A DNA stretch of 64,000 nucleotides from Paraglaciecola sp. 20A4 (GTDB lineage: Bacteria; Pseudomonadota; Gammaproteobacteria; Enterobacterales; Alteromonadaceae), in the NCBI RefSeq assembly GCF_011378905.1, contig NZ_WTPY01000002.1, positions 369,710 to 433,709 on the forward strand, written 5' to 3'. Numbering within the stretch: position 1 is the first letter of the stretch; every line of letters begins with the position of its first letter. Positions 56,883-64,000 of the stretch are shown here, piece after piece. The notes beneath the pieces were generated by a model, which was given only the letters and a program-made list of their open reading frames with translations, was not told the DNA's origin and ran no database searches. The position numbers and the translations under genes were made by a program.

Positions 56883-58124
56883 TTATTGTAATGCGGCGAA
56901 AGCTTGTTCAAAGTCAGCCACTATGTCATCGACATCCTCAATGCCGACAGAAAAACGTAGCATATTGTCATTAATGCCCATCTCAGCTCTTTGCGCGGCA
57001 GTATTTTCAAAATAAATTGTCTGTGCTACAGGTAATCCTAACGTTCGAGTATCACCTAAATGTGTGGCACAAAGCACAAGATTAAGTTCATTCAAAAACG
57101 CTAGTGGATCGATTTTCTCGACTAAATCTATGCTGACAATACCGCCGTAACCTGCAAATAATTCACGGGCTATATAGTGCTGTGGATGACTGGCTAATCC
57201 TGGGTAATAAACATGTCGAACATGCTCATGGCCATGCAGATAACTTGCTAAACGCAAAGCATTCTGGCAAATACGCTCGACGCGTAAAGCAAGTGTTTCT
57301 AAGCCAATTGAAATGCTATGAGCTGCTTCAGGTGATAATGTGGCACCCATATCGCGTAATCCGCGCTTTTTGATTTGAGTTAGGCCCCATTGCTGCGTAT
57401 CAGCGGAACGATACATCGGCAGTATATTTTCAAATACCCGCCAATCAAATAAGCCGGTATCAATTACTACACCACCCAGCACATTACCGTGGCCAGAAAC
57501 ATATTTCGTTAAAGACGCTATAGTAAGCGAAGCTTTAACACTTTTCGGCGAGAATATATTGGCTGGTGTCATAGTGTTATCAACGATAAACAGCATTTTA
57601 TTCTCTTCGCATAACTGACCTATCGCACTTAAATCTGCCACCTGCGTCGCCGGGTTAGCAATCGTTTCTGCATAAACTAGTTTTGTTACTGGTGTCATCA
57701 CCGCGGCCACATTTTGTACATCTGTGACGTCTACATAACTAATTTGAATACCTAGTCCTTGTAACGTACTGGCTAAACTACTGGTATTACCGAATAGAAA
57801 CTGGCTCATAATGATATGGTCACCAGCACGTAATAAACTTAAGAGTGTCGCGCTTATTGCAGCCATACCAGTTGAAAAAGTGACTGCGCCAATTCCCTCT
57901 TCTAATTCACATAAGATATTTTGCAACGATACGCTAGAAGCCGATGATGAACGAGAATAAACATGGCCTGCGGCCTTGCCTTGGAATACATCAACAAGGT
58001 CTTGTGCATTGTCGAAGGCAAATAATACTGAATTATTTGTTGCTTGGTGCACAGCGCCATTTTGCGGTTTATTAATAACTCTATCTGCGTGTACTAAACG
58101 GGTGGTGAAACCTTTGTTTTTCAA
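56883..58124 (-). CDS. Cystathionine gamma-synthase family PLP enzyme
   Basis: A 413-residue Cys/Met-metabolism PLP enzyme. YSRSSSASSVSLQNILCELEEG, ETIANPATQVADL and the PLP lysine in SLTKYVSGHGNVLGG identify the family, and the end DNMLRFSVGIEDVDDIVADFEQAFAAL is typical. The exact reaction (cystathionine gamma-synthase, methionine gamma-lyase or O-acylhomoserine sulfhydrylase) cannot be fixed by eye. It is monocistronic. Confidence 0.85.
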   Translation of the reverse strand: MKNKGFTTRLVHADRVINKPQNGAVHQATNNSVLFAFDNAQDLVDVFQGKAAGHVYSRSSSASSVSLQNILCELEEGIGAVTFSTGMAAISATLLSLLRAGDHIIMSQFLFGNTSSLASTLQGLGIQISYVDVTDVQNVAAVMTPVTKLVYAETIANPATQVADLSAIGQLCEENKMLFIVDNTMTPANIFSPKSVKASLTIASLTKYVSGHGNVLGGVVIDTGLFDWRVFENILPMYRSADTQQWGLTQIKKRGLRDMGATLSPEAAHSISIGLETLALRVERICQNALRLASYLHGHEHVRHVYYPGLASHPQHYIARELFAGYGGIVSIDLVEKIDPLAFLNELNLVLCATHLGDTRTLGLPVAQTIYFENTAAQRAEMGINDNMLRFSVGIEDVDDIVADFEQAFAALQ

Positions 58125-58793
58125 TCTTGATCTCCGCTGGGGGCGTTATGGTAGTCGCTATTTTATCAGGAAATTTAGCATGCTCAGGGCTGAAATACTG
58201 TTAAATGCGGGTTAATTCTTGTTAGGAACCCTTCATTTTCTAATACACAAGCTAACTAAACTCGTTTTTTCTCAAAAAATTGCGAGTGAGGTGTTCTATT
58301 CGCTATATATAAATCAACTTGCCTTCTCATTCCCCATCAAAGAAAGGGTTCGGCTGAGACAAAGCACACAGTCATTTAATCGGCTTCTCAAATTTTATCG
58401 AATATTTGATTAATCAGAAGGTTACTTTAAGGCATTTACCTGCTCTGTTGCCAATATTTAACGGGCCTTGAGAATAAATAACCTGTTTTTGAATACGACG
58501 GTTGTTTGTACTTTAGGCGCAAAGCTAGGATGATAATCAGCCTATTTGTTAGCCAAACTGCTAACTTTTAGTTTGTAAAGTGTTGGTCTTTATTAAATAA
58601 CTAAAAGCGTTAGCGTTCTAAGGTAATGCATCAACCACAGTAGGAGATTATTTAATCTGCTAACCATTTCTTTCTTTGCTGGTCCACTTTACACTAGTCT
58701 TGAAGACCCGCTATGTCACCCAAATAGTCGAGATGTTATCCTCAGTGCGTATTACAGCGATTGCCCGAATAAGATAAAAAGGAAATTAGAATT
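58125..58793. other. Gene-poor 669-bp divergent intergenic region
   Basis: No convincing gene is present; a 64-codon frame at 58219-58413 lacks a ribosome-binding site and looks random. One small hairpin, GTTAGC-CAAACT-GCTAAC (58548-58565), is followed by TTTTA and may be a weak terminator. The region should contain promoters for the PLP enzyme and the protease. Confidence 0.55.
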
Positions 58794-60050
58794 TTGAGAT
58801 ATTTGTTATTTGCTCTGTCCTTGTACAGTGCTATAGGATTTGGTCAGCAAACCGCACAAAATCTTTTCAGTCATTATCAAACCGCACTCTACCAAATTCG
58901 TATTATTGAATTGGGCTCCGGTAACAAATCATCCATTGGATCTGGTTTTCAAATTAATGATTCGGGCGTGCTGGTAACGAATTATCATGTTGTTTCAGAG
59001 TATATTTATTTTCCTGAAAAGTATCGGATCGAATATCTCGCAGCAGATGGGTCCGTGGGTGATTTGTCTGTGATCAATATTGATGTGGTTAATGATTTAG
59101 CACTTGTGCAAGTTCAAACCGATAAAATCAGCACTGATTTTTTTGCTCTATCAGAGTCTTTACCAGAGCAAGGCAGTAGTATTTATTCGTTAGGTAACCC
59201 TCATGATTTAGGCATGATCGTTGTGCCTGGGACGTTTAACGGTATTAAAAAGAATAGTTTTTATCAGCGCATTCATTTTACGGGGTCAATTAATCCTGGC
59301 ATGAGTGGTGGGCCGGTGGTTAATCCTGATGGTCAAGTTGTAGGAGTAAATGTGGCAACCGCTGGGAATCAAATTGGTTTTTTAGTACCGCTAACCAAAG
59401 TGTACACATTGCTTGAAAATAGCGAATTGACGCCGTTATCTACTAAACAATACAAACAGACAATCGCGACTCAGTTGATGGAGAATCAACGGCATCTTTT
59501 TGAGCGTCTCGAATCGGGCGTGTGGAAATCTAGTCACTTGGGGGGAGCGATAGTTCCCACCCTGGACGAAGAATTTTTGGCTTGTTGGGGGGACTCAAAT
59601 AGTGCAGATCAAGAAGCGCTGTACTTGTCGGTTGAAAAAAGATGTCGCTTAGATGAAGAAATCTTTCTTCATGGTGGTCTACGTACAGGTGGTGTTGAAA
59701 TTGAGTTTGAATGGCTTGAAAGCGAAAGGTTAGGGACTCATCGTTTTTATGAATTTTTTAGTGACAGTATTGCTGGTGCCGGCGCGGGAAATCAAGCAAG
59801 TAAAAATGATGTCAATAATTATCAGTGTAAGCAAGACATAGTGACCAATCAGCATCAGGTCAAAACCAAAAGTACCTTTTGTTTGCGTGCTTATAAAGAA
59901 TTTCCACATTTATATGATGTTCTATATATAGGGGCAACATTAAATCATGATTCTCAGGGGTTAATTAGTCATTTTACATTAGCGGGTGTTAGTCAGGATT
60001 CGGCTATGCGATTTACCAAACAGTTTATGGGAGCGATAGCATGGCAATAG
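58794..60050 (+). CDS. Secreted trypsin-like serine protease with novel C-terminus
   Basis: A 418-residue protein with a signal peptide (residues 1-17, cleavage near GFG) and a chymotrypsin-fold protease domain (about 30-210). The catalytic triad is His65 (VTNYHVV), Asp101 (NDLALV) and Ser171 (NPGMSGGPVV), as in DegP/HtrA. No PDZ domain is recognisable. The C-terminal 210 residues contain four cysteines and no known domain. The start is a TTG at 58794 with AGGA upstream. The next gene overlaps by 10 bp and encodes an FHA membrane protein, so the two form a likely operon. Confidence 0.82.
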   Translation: MRYLLFALSLYSAIGFGQQTAQNLFSHYQTALYQIRIIELGSGNKSSIGSGFQINDSGVLVTNYHVVSEYIYFPEKYRIEYLAADGSVGDLSVINIDVVNDLALVQVQTDKISTDFFALSESLPEQGSSIYSLGNPHDLGMIVVPGTFNGIKKNSFYQRIHFTGSINPGMSGGPVVNPDGQVVGVNVATAGNQIGFLVPLTKVYTLLENSELTPLSTKQYKQTIATQLMENQRHLFERLESGVWKSSHLGGAIVPTLDEEFLACWGDSNSADQEALYLSVEKRCRLDEEIFLHGGLRTGGVEIEFEWLESERLGTHRFYEFFSDSIAGAGAGNQASKNDVNNYQCKQDIVTNQHQVKTKSTFCLRAYKEFPHLYDVLYIGATLNHDSQGLISHFTLAGVSQDSAMRFTKQFMGAIAWQ

Positions 60051-61036
60051 TGCTCGAATTACTGTCACGTAAAGACCAAACTCTGAAGTATTTTAAATTT
60101 AATAAACCTGAAATTTTAGTGGGCCGAGATCATCATTGTGATTTACGGTTAGAAGATCCTTATATTAGTGCGGAGCACATTCGCATACGCCAAGATAGCG
60201 TAGACAATACAATTTATTTCGAAGACTGCCAAACTATCAACGGTACATTTGTGAACAAACGATGTTTGGCGAGCGGTAAGCTTGAAGGGGACGATATTCT
60301 AAAGATTGGACGAACCCGTTTAAAAGTCGTGAACACTAATCAGCCAGTTTCCGCAGCATTGCCTCTCAGTCAATTAGAGGAGAGTTTGAGTTGGCTGTCG
60401 AATAGCGGAATAGCTATATTGCTGACGTTGGGGTACTTAGTATTATCGATGATTTCGGGCTACTTAAACAGTATCGCAGATTACAGTATTTTCGACATGC
60501 TCCCCAAAGAAATGGGGCAAATGGCAATACTCAGTGCGTGGCCCGTTGCGTTTGCAGTGATGGGGAAAGTTTTTAATAAAGAAAGTCGAGTAGTCAGTCA
60601 GTTTTCTATCTTGTGGCTTACCTTGTTTATTATTTACGGCCTGTATTTAGTAGAGAAATTATTATCGTTTAATTTTAACGCACCCGTACTGTTTTTGTGG
60701 TTAGAGCTTGTTGTTTACACCTTTATTCTGTTTGGTTTCGTGTGGTTGTCATTATTTATAGCCTTCCATCAGAACAATCGTCGACGTAACATCGTTAGCA
60801 TAATGATGACCTTGGCTATTGTTGTCCCCATCGTTAGTATTGGCATGTTAGGAAATGGCGATTTCAGTGCCAATCCAGAATATGATAGCACCATGTTACC
60901 CCCAGCCTATCAATTACGCCCAGCATCAGATGTGGCTTCCTTTGTTGAAAATTCTGGGACGTTATTTACAGAGCTTGATAAACAAATTGAAGTCGAAAAC
61001 TTAAGAGCTAAGCGCAAGGATGAAAAGGCTCATTAA
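60041..61036 (+). CDS. FHA-domain membrane protein
   Basis: A 331-residue protein with an N-terminal FHA domain (about 5-100) and about five membrane helices (114-140, 150-172, 185-205, 213-243, 250-270). FHA residues Gly28/Arg29, Ser43, His46 and Asn67-Gly68-Thr69 are intact, so it should bind phosphothreonine peptides. The C-terminal tail is charged. It overlaps the protease gene by 10 bp. FHA domains normally face the cytoplasm, so it may relay a signal across the membrane to the secreted protease. No Ser/Thr kinase gene is adjacent. Confidence 0.82.
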   Translation: MAIVLELLSRKDQTLKYFKFNKPEILVGRDHHCDLRLEDPYISAEHIRIRQDSVDNTIYFEDCQTINGTFVNKRCLASGKLEGDDILKIGRTRLKVVNTNQPVSAALPLSQLEESLSWLSNSGIAILLTLGYLVLSMISGYLNSIADYSIFDMLPKEMGQMAILSAWPVAFAVMGKVFNKESRVVSQFSILWLTLFIIYGLYLVEKLLSFNFNAPVLFLWLELVVYTFILFGFVWLSLFIAFHQNNRRRNIVSIMMTLAIVVPIVSIGMLGNGDFSANPEYDSTMLPPAYQLRPASDVASFVENSGTLFTELDKQIEVENLRAKRKDEKAH

Positions 61037-61053
61037 TTTGGTATTGAATTGTT

Positions 61054-61821
61054 ATGTGTATATTATTTATTGCGGTCAATCAGCATCCTGACTACCCGCT
61101 AATTGTGGCAGCGAATCGTGATGAGTTTTTTGAGCGTCCTACTCAAGCTTCGGCATTTTGGCGAGACTATCCTTATCTATTAGCAGGTAAAGACCTACGT
61201 GCCGGTGGCACATGGATGGGTATTAATCGCCAAGGAAAGCTTGCAGCGCTAACCAATATTCGTGATCCGCAGCGCATCGATCCGGATGCGCTAAGTCGAG
61301 GAGAGCTAGTAAGTCACTATTTACAGGGCTCACCAGATAGCGAGTCCTACCTTTCTCGTTTGAGTAATGAAGGTGATAACTACAATGGATTCAATCTGTT
61401 GTTTGGAGATTGGAACAACCTATACGTATTCAACAATCACACATTACAATCCGAAAAATTGACAACGGGGGTTTATGGCTTATCAAATGCAAGTCTAAAT
61501 ACGCCTTGGCCAAAAATATTACATGGTATGGCTCAATTAACTCAGTACTGCCAAGACCCTCATACGCTAGAGAGTGAGCAGCTATTTTCCTTGCTTAAAA
61601 ACCAAACAAAGGCTGAAGATGAAGCATTACCTCAAACAGGAATTCCTATCGACTGGGAGCGCAAGTTATCATCAATATTTATACAAACTCCCGAGTACGG
61701 AACACGCTCATCTACTTTACTCTTAGTCGATAAATATCAGCATGTAACATGGCAAGAACGAACTTTTAATAATGAAGCGCAATGTGTTGCCGAAAATAGC
61801 TATGATTTCGATATAAAATAG
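61054..61821 (+). CDS. NRDE family protein (TANGO2-like)
   Basis: A 255-residue member of the NRDE family, named for the conserved AANRDEFFERPT near the N-terminus. It also has LRAGGTWMGINRQGKLAALTNIRDP. The second residue is Cys, as in relatives, which has led to suggestions of an N-terminal nucleophile fold. Human TANGO2 is linked to haem/lipid handling; bacterial roles are not settled. It is 17 bp after the FHA gene. Confidence 0.88.
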   Translation: MCILFIAVNQHPDYPLIVAANRDEFFERPTQASAFWRDYPYLLAGKDLRAGGTWMGINRQGKLAALTNIRDPQRIDPDALSRGELVSHYLQGSPDSESYLSRLSNEGDNYNGFNLLFGDWNNLYVFNNHTLQSEKLTTGVYGLSNASLNTPWPKILHGMAQLTQYCQDPHTLESEQLFSLLKNQTKAEDEALPQTGIPIDWERKLSSIFIQTPEYGTRSSTLLLVDKYQHVTWQERTFNNEAQCVAENSYDFDIK

Positions 61822-61848
61822 CAATATTTTAAGTTCGAAAAATCATCA

Positions 61849-61874
61849 GGTGGTGGCATAATGTCCACCGTTTT
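61849..61874 (+). terminator. Weak hairpin before the aminotransferase gene
   Basis: GGTGG/CCACC with a small inner CAT/ATG pair and a TTTT run lie between the NRDE and aminotransferase genes; it could act as a terminator or leader element. Confidence 0.4.
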
Positions 61875-61905
61875 AGCCATCTCACCATAAATTCAAAGGA
61901 ATATC

Positions 61906-63096
61906 ATGTTTGAAGTATTGCCCCAATTGCCCGCAGATCCTATTTTGGGATTATCGACTGCCTATAAAGCTGACCCTAATCCACTGAAAATCGATTTGGG
62001 CGTCGGTGTATATAAAGATGAGCAAGGGCATACCCCTATTTTATCTTCAGTTGCCAAGGCGCAACAGATATTGTTGGCTAAAGAAGACTCTAAAACCTAT
62101 ATCACCCCTCAAGGCGTGCCCGGCTATATTGACGGCATGCTGCAATTATTATTGGGTAAAGGTAGCAAAGTGTTATTAGAAGATCGCGTTGCTGCAGTTC
62201 AGGCACCTGGTGGATGTGGCGCTTTGCGTATATTGGCTGAACTGATTAAGCGCTGTAACAGTGAACTAACCGTATGGGTAAGCGATCCTACTTGGGCTAA
62301 CCATATTCCATTAATCGGAAATGCTGGGCTCAAAATTCAGACGTACCCTTATTTTAATAAAGCTGATGCCAGCATCAATTTTGAAGGAATGGTCGAAACT
62401 TTATCTCAGGTTAAATCTGGGGATGTAGTCTTACTGCACGGATGTTGTCATAACCCGACGGGAGCAGATTTAACACCAGAGCAATGGCAAGTCGTATTGG
62501 AACTAGCACAGAAAACAGGTTTTATCCCTTTTGTTGATGTGGCTTACCAAGGTTTTGGAGATGGTCTTGAGCAAGACGCCTATGGGCTGCGCCTTCTTGT
62601 TGATAACCTACCTGAAGTGGTTGTTGCCGCTTCTTGTTCTAAGAACTTTGGCTTATATAGAGAGAGAGTCGGTTTGGCCGTCATGGTTACTGCCAATACG
62701 CAAGCACGTAAAGCAGTACAGACGCAAATCCAATCTATCGCTCGGGGTATCTACTCTATGCCGCCATCTTACGGTGGTGCTTTGGTAGATATTATCTTGA
62801 GTGATGAGCCCCTTCGCACAGAATGGGTTGCAGAAGTAGAAGCTATGCGTACACGTATGCAAGCTTTACGGGGTTTATTAGTCGACAAGCTCGTAGAAAA
62901 AGGCGCACAAAGAGACTTCAGTTTTGTAAAACAACAAAAAGGTATGTTCTCGTATTTATGCATTACACCTGAGCAAGTGCAAGAAATGCGTAATAAACAT
63001 AGCGTTTACTTTGTTGATTCGAGTCGCGTAAATATCGCTGGGATCAGCAAAAGTAATGTAGATGCCCTTGCATCAGCTTTAGTTTCTGTTTTATAA
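61906..63096 (+). CDS. Aromatic amino acid / aspartate aminotransferase (TyrB/AspC family)
   Basis: A 396-residue fold type I aminotransferase of the AspC/TyrB group. KIDLGVGVYKDEQGHTPIL, QAPGGCGALRI, HGCCHNPTGADLT, the PLP lysine in ASCSKNFGLYRERVG and the substrate carboxylate arginine in DSSRVNIAGI are all present. The length equals E. coli AspC/TyrB. Aromatic specificity is a guess from general similarity. It ends in a terminator that contains an insertion. Confidence 0.88.
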   Translation: MFEVLPQLPADPILGLSTAYKADPNPLKIDLGVGVYKDEQGHTPILSSVAKAQQILLAKEDSKTYITPQGVPGYIDGMLQLLLGKGSKVLLEDRVAAVQAPGGCGALRILAELIKRCNSELTVWVSDPTWANHIPLIGNAGLKIQTYPYFNKADASINFEGMVETLSQVKSGDVVLLHGCCHNPTGADLTPEQWQVVLELAQKTGFIPFVDVAYQGFGDGLEQDAYGLRLLVDNLPEVVVAASCSKNFGLYRERVGLAVMVTANTQARKAVQTQIQSIARGIYSMPPSYGGALVDIILSDEPLRTEWVAEVEAMRTRMQALRGLLVDKLVEKGAQRDFSFVKQQKGMFSYLCITPEQVQEMRNKHSVYFVDSSRVNIAGISKSNVDALASALVSVL

Positions 63097-63154
63097 ATTC
63101 CAAATATTCAGCTCGCGCAATTAGCTAGTGCTGAAGCTCTAAATCCTTAGATAC

Positions 63155-63237
63155 AAAAAAGCCGATGCAATGTGAAGTGCCCCCCAATAGTTGGACATTC
63201 CAATTACTGGGGGTCACTTCAATGCATCGGCTTTTTT
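63155..63237. terminator. Terminator hairpin interrupted in its loop
   Basis: The arms A6-GCCGATG and CATCGGC-T6 (63155-63167 and 63225-63237) are a perfect 13-bp stem suited to both facing genes. The inferred original loop CAATG is split by a 49-bp palindromic insert flanked by ATG on both sides. Confidence 0.8.
63173..63221. mobile_element. Two IS3-type ends joined head to head (IS remnant or MITE)
   Basis: TGAAGTGCCCCCCAATAGTT (start of the left 23-bp arm, 63173-63195) and the reverse-complemented right arm TGAAGTGACCCCCAGTAATT (63199-63221) agree at 20 of 23 positions across the full arms, with only CAT between them. The ends are 5'-TG and CA-3', and the flanks repeat ATG (63170-63172 and 63222-63224), a 3-bp target duplication. 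These traits fit IS3/IS150-group ends. There is no transposase. The exact IS is not identified. Confidence 0.65.
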
Positions 63238-63261
63238 ATTTGAGTAATAAATAGTGGGTGA

Positions 63262-63720
63262 TTATTCCTCAACCTTGTCCTTCGCCATGCGTACCTTCAA
63301 CGTTCTTTCCTGAAACTCAGAATCATTTAGGTTTTCAATTGCCTTCTCGGCACCAGCTGAAGTCATTTCTACAAAGCCGTAACCTTTGCGTTTGCCGGTA
63401 CGGCGATCTTTCATCAATCGAACAGAGTGAACTTGCCCCTGAAGTTCAAAGTGCTGCTGAACCGCTTGTTCATTTGCGCGATAGGGTAAGTTACCAACAT
63501 AGAGTGTTTTGCTATTTTCATCATCAGCTTGAACTTCAACAGATGAAGATTCGCCTGAAAATTGTGTACTAATAATGGGTACAAGAATACCGCCAAGTAA
63601 TAAACCAATCGCTAACGCAAGGTTAGGTTCAAGGTTTGCTGCTATTACTGGTAATAGGAAATAGCCCGCAACAGCGAGGACGACGGCAAGGATTATATTT
63701 ATTATAGTGGGTGAGTTCAT
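63262..63720 (-). CDS. Membrane-anchored RRM RNA-binding protein
   Basis: A 152-residue protein with two hydrophobic N-terminal segments (residues 5-28, INIILAVVLAVAGYFLLPVIAA, and 33-50) and a C-terminal RNA recognition motif (about 72-148). RNP2 is LYVGNL and RNP1 is KGYGFVEM, both intact. An acidic linker (ADDENSK) joins them. RRM proteins with a membrane anchor occur in marine Gammaproteobacteria; the role is unknown, perhaps cold-linked RNA handling. It is monocistronic and faces the aminotransferase. Confidence 0.88.
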   Translation of the reverse strand: MNSPTIINIILAVVLAVAGYFLLPVIAANLEPNLALAIGLLLGGILVPIISTQFSGESSSVEVQADDENSKTLYVGNLPYRANEQAVQQHFELQGQVHSVRLMKDRRTGKRKGYGFVEMTSAGAEKAIENLNDSEFQERTLKVRMAKDKVEE

Positions 63721-63907
63721 GTGTCTACCTAAAAGATTGTATGTTTATTAAGAATATAAGGCCTAGCTATGTTAACCATTTATTACAAAATCGCCAACTA
63801 ATAACACTTTACATTTTTCTATAAAGAGGTAAATAGCCATTATATACCCTGAGAATCGATGAATTGTGCACAAAACCAGCATTCAAACATTTTTATTAAA
63901 TAAAGGG

Positions 63908-63935
63908 TTGCGCTGTCAGTTTTGATCTCTATAAT
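63908..63935 (+). promoter_or_regulatory. rRNA operon P1-type promoter
   Basis: TTGCGC, a 16-bp spacer and TATAAT are followed by GCGCCTC, the G+C-rich discriminator of rrn P1 promoters (E. coli rrnB has TATAATGCGCCACC). The DNA upstream is A/T-rich. The 16S rRNA gene is expected just beyond base 64000; nothing rRNA-like is yet visible in the last bases. Confidence 0.7.
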
Positions 63936-64000
63936 GCGCCTCTCGCTTCGGGACAGCCGCTAAAACAGCTGCACTGACACTGGGTTTACCCAGGTAATTG

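Noticed and set aside
58219..58413. 64-codon open frame upstream of the protease
   Set aside because: It has no ribosome-binding site and no recognisable domain.

Overview
This window looks like chromosome of a marine gammaproteobacterium of the order Alteromonadales, most likely family Alteromonadaceae (Glaciecola, Paraglaciecola or Alteromonas type). The evidence is gene content and protein similarity by eye: the dapF-DUF484-xerC-yigB block, FldB, YbdG, YihG, CmoAB, FabR and TrmA proteins close to gammaproteobacterial versions, and the families CLCA_X, TIGR03899, TIGR04219, DUF2333 and DUF5610 that are common in this order. The DNA is A+T-leaning. I see no intact transposon, phage, CRISPR array or tRNA. 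An rRNA operon promoter sits at the right edge.

Layout. 1-6.3 kb: uvrD (cut by the left edge, with a LexA box), cysE, and the minus-strand operon lptM-lysA-dapF-DUF484-xerC-yigB. 6.4-11.5 kb: glycosyltransferase, PAP2 phosphatase, rraA, a solitary exbD, and a fldB-CLCA_X pair. 11.8-16.8 kb: lacZ, a lipoprotein of the esterase-like/phytase type, and msrA. 16.9-21.9 kb: DCC protein, SDR, sodium:neurotransmitter-type transporter, epimerase, YggN and a small membrane protein. 21.9-25 kb: ybdG and two tandem YihG-type acyltransferases. 25-29.1 kb: HNH protein, PPOX flavoprotein, an AhpD-like protein behind two palindromic operators, dusA, and a small secreted/membrane protein pair. 29.1-33.2 kb: a five-gene carrier-protein cassette (ACP, SDR, AMP ligase, hexapeptide acyltransferase, membrane acyltransferase).

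33.3-37.2 kb: a phage-shock-type run (pspA, pspC, membrane protein, PCuAC copper chaperone, DUF2333, outer-membrane barrel) behind a sigma-54 promoter. 37.3-41.6 kb: cysJIH, with the cysJ ribosome-binding site inside a hairpin. 41.6-46 kb: TIGR03899, a response regulator-GGDEF-EAL protein, a UDG-family protein and a small secreted protein. 46-49.2 kb: desaturase/fabR divergent pair with a FabR operator, and trmA. 49.2-53.4 kb: a DUF5610 gene behind a sigma-28 promoter, a NarL-type regulator, and cmoAB. 53.4-58.1 kb: alr-dat, cvfB, osmC and a cystathionine gamma-synthase-family enzyme. 58.8-63.7 kb: a serine protease/FHA membrane protein pair, NRDE protein, aromatic aminotransferase, and a membrane-anchored RRM protein.

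Functional themes are sulfur assimilation (cysE, cysJIH), lysine and cell-wall precursors (lysA, dapF, alr, dat), envelope maintenance (psp run, YbdG, YihG, PAP2, desaturase/FabR) and tRNA modification (dusA, trmA, cmoAB). The least explained items are the carrier-protein acyl cassette, the protease-FHA pair, the two-ended IS remnant sitting in a terminator loop, the 36-bp palindrome upstream of the DCC gene, and the small secreted/membrane pair at 28.7-29.1 kb.
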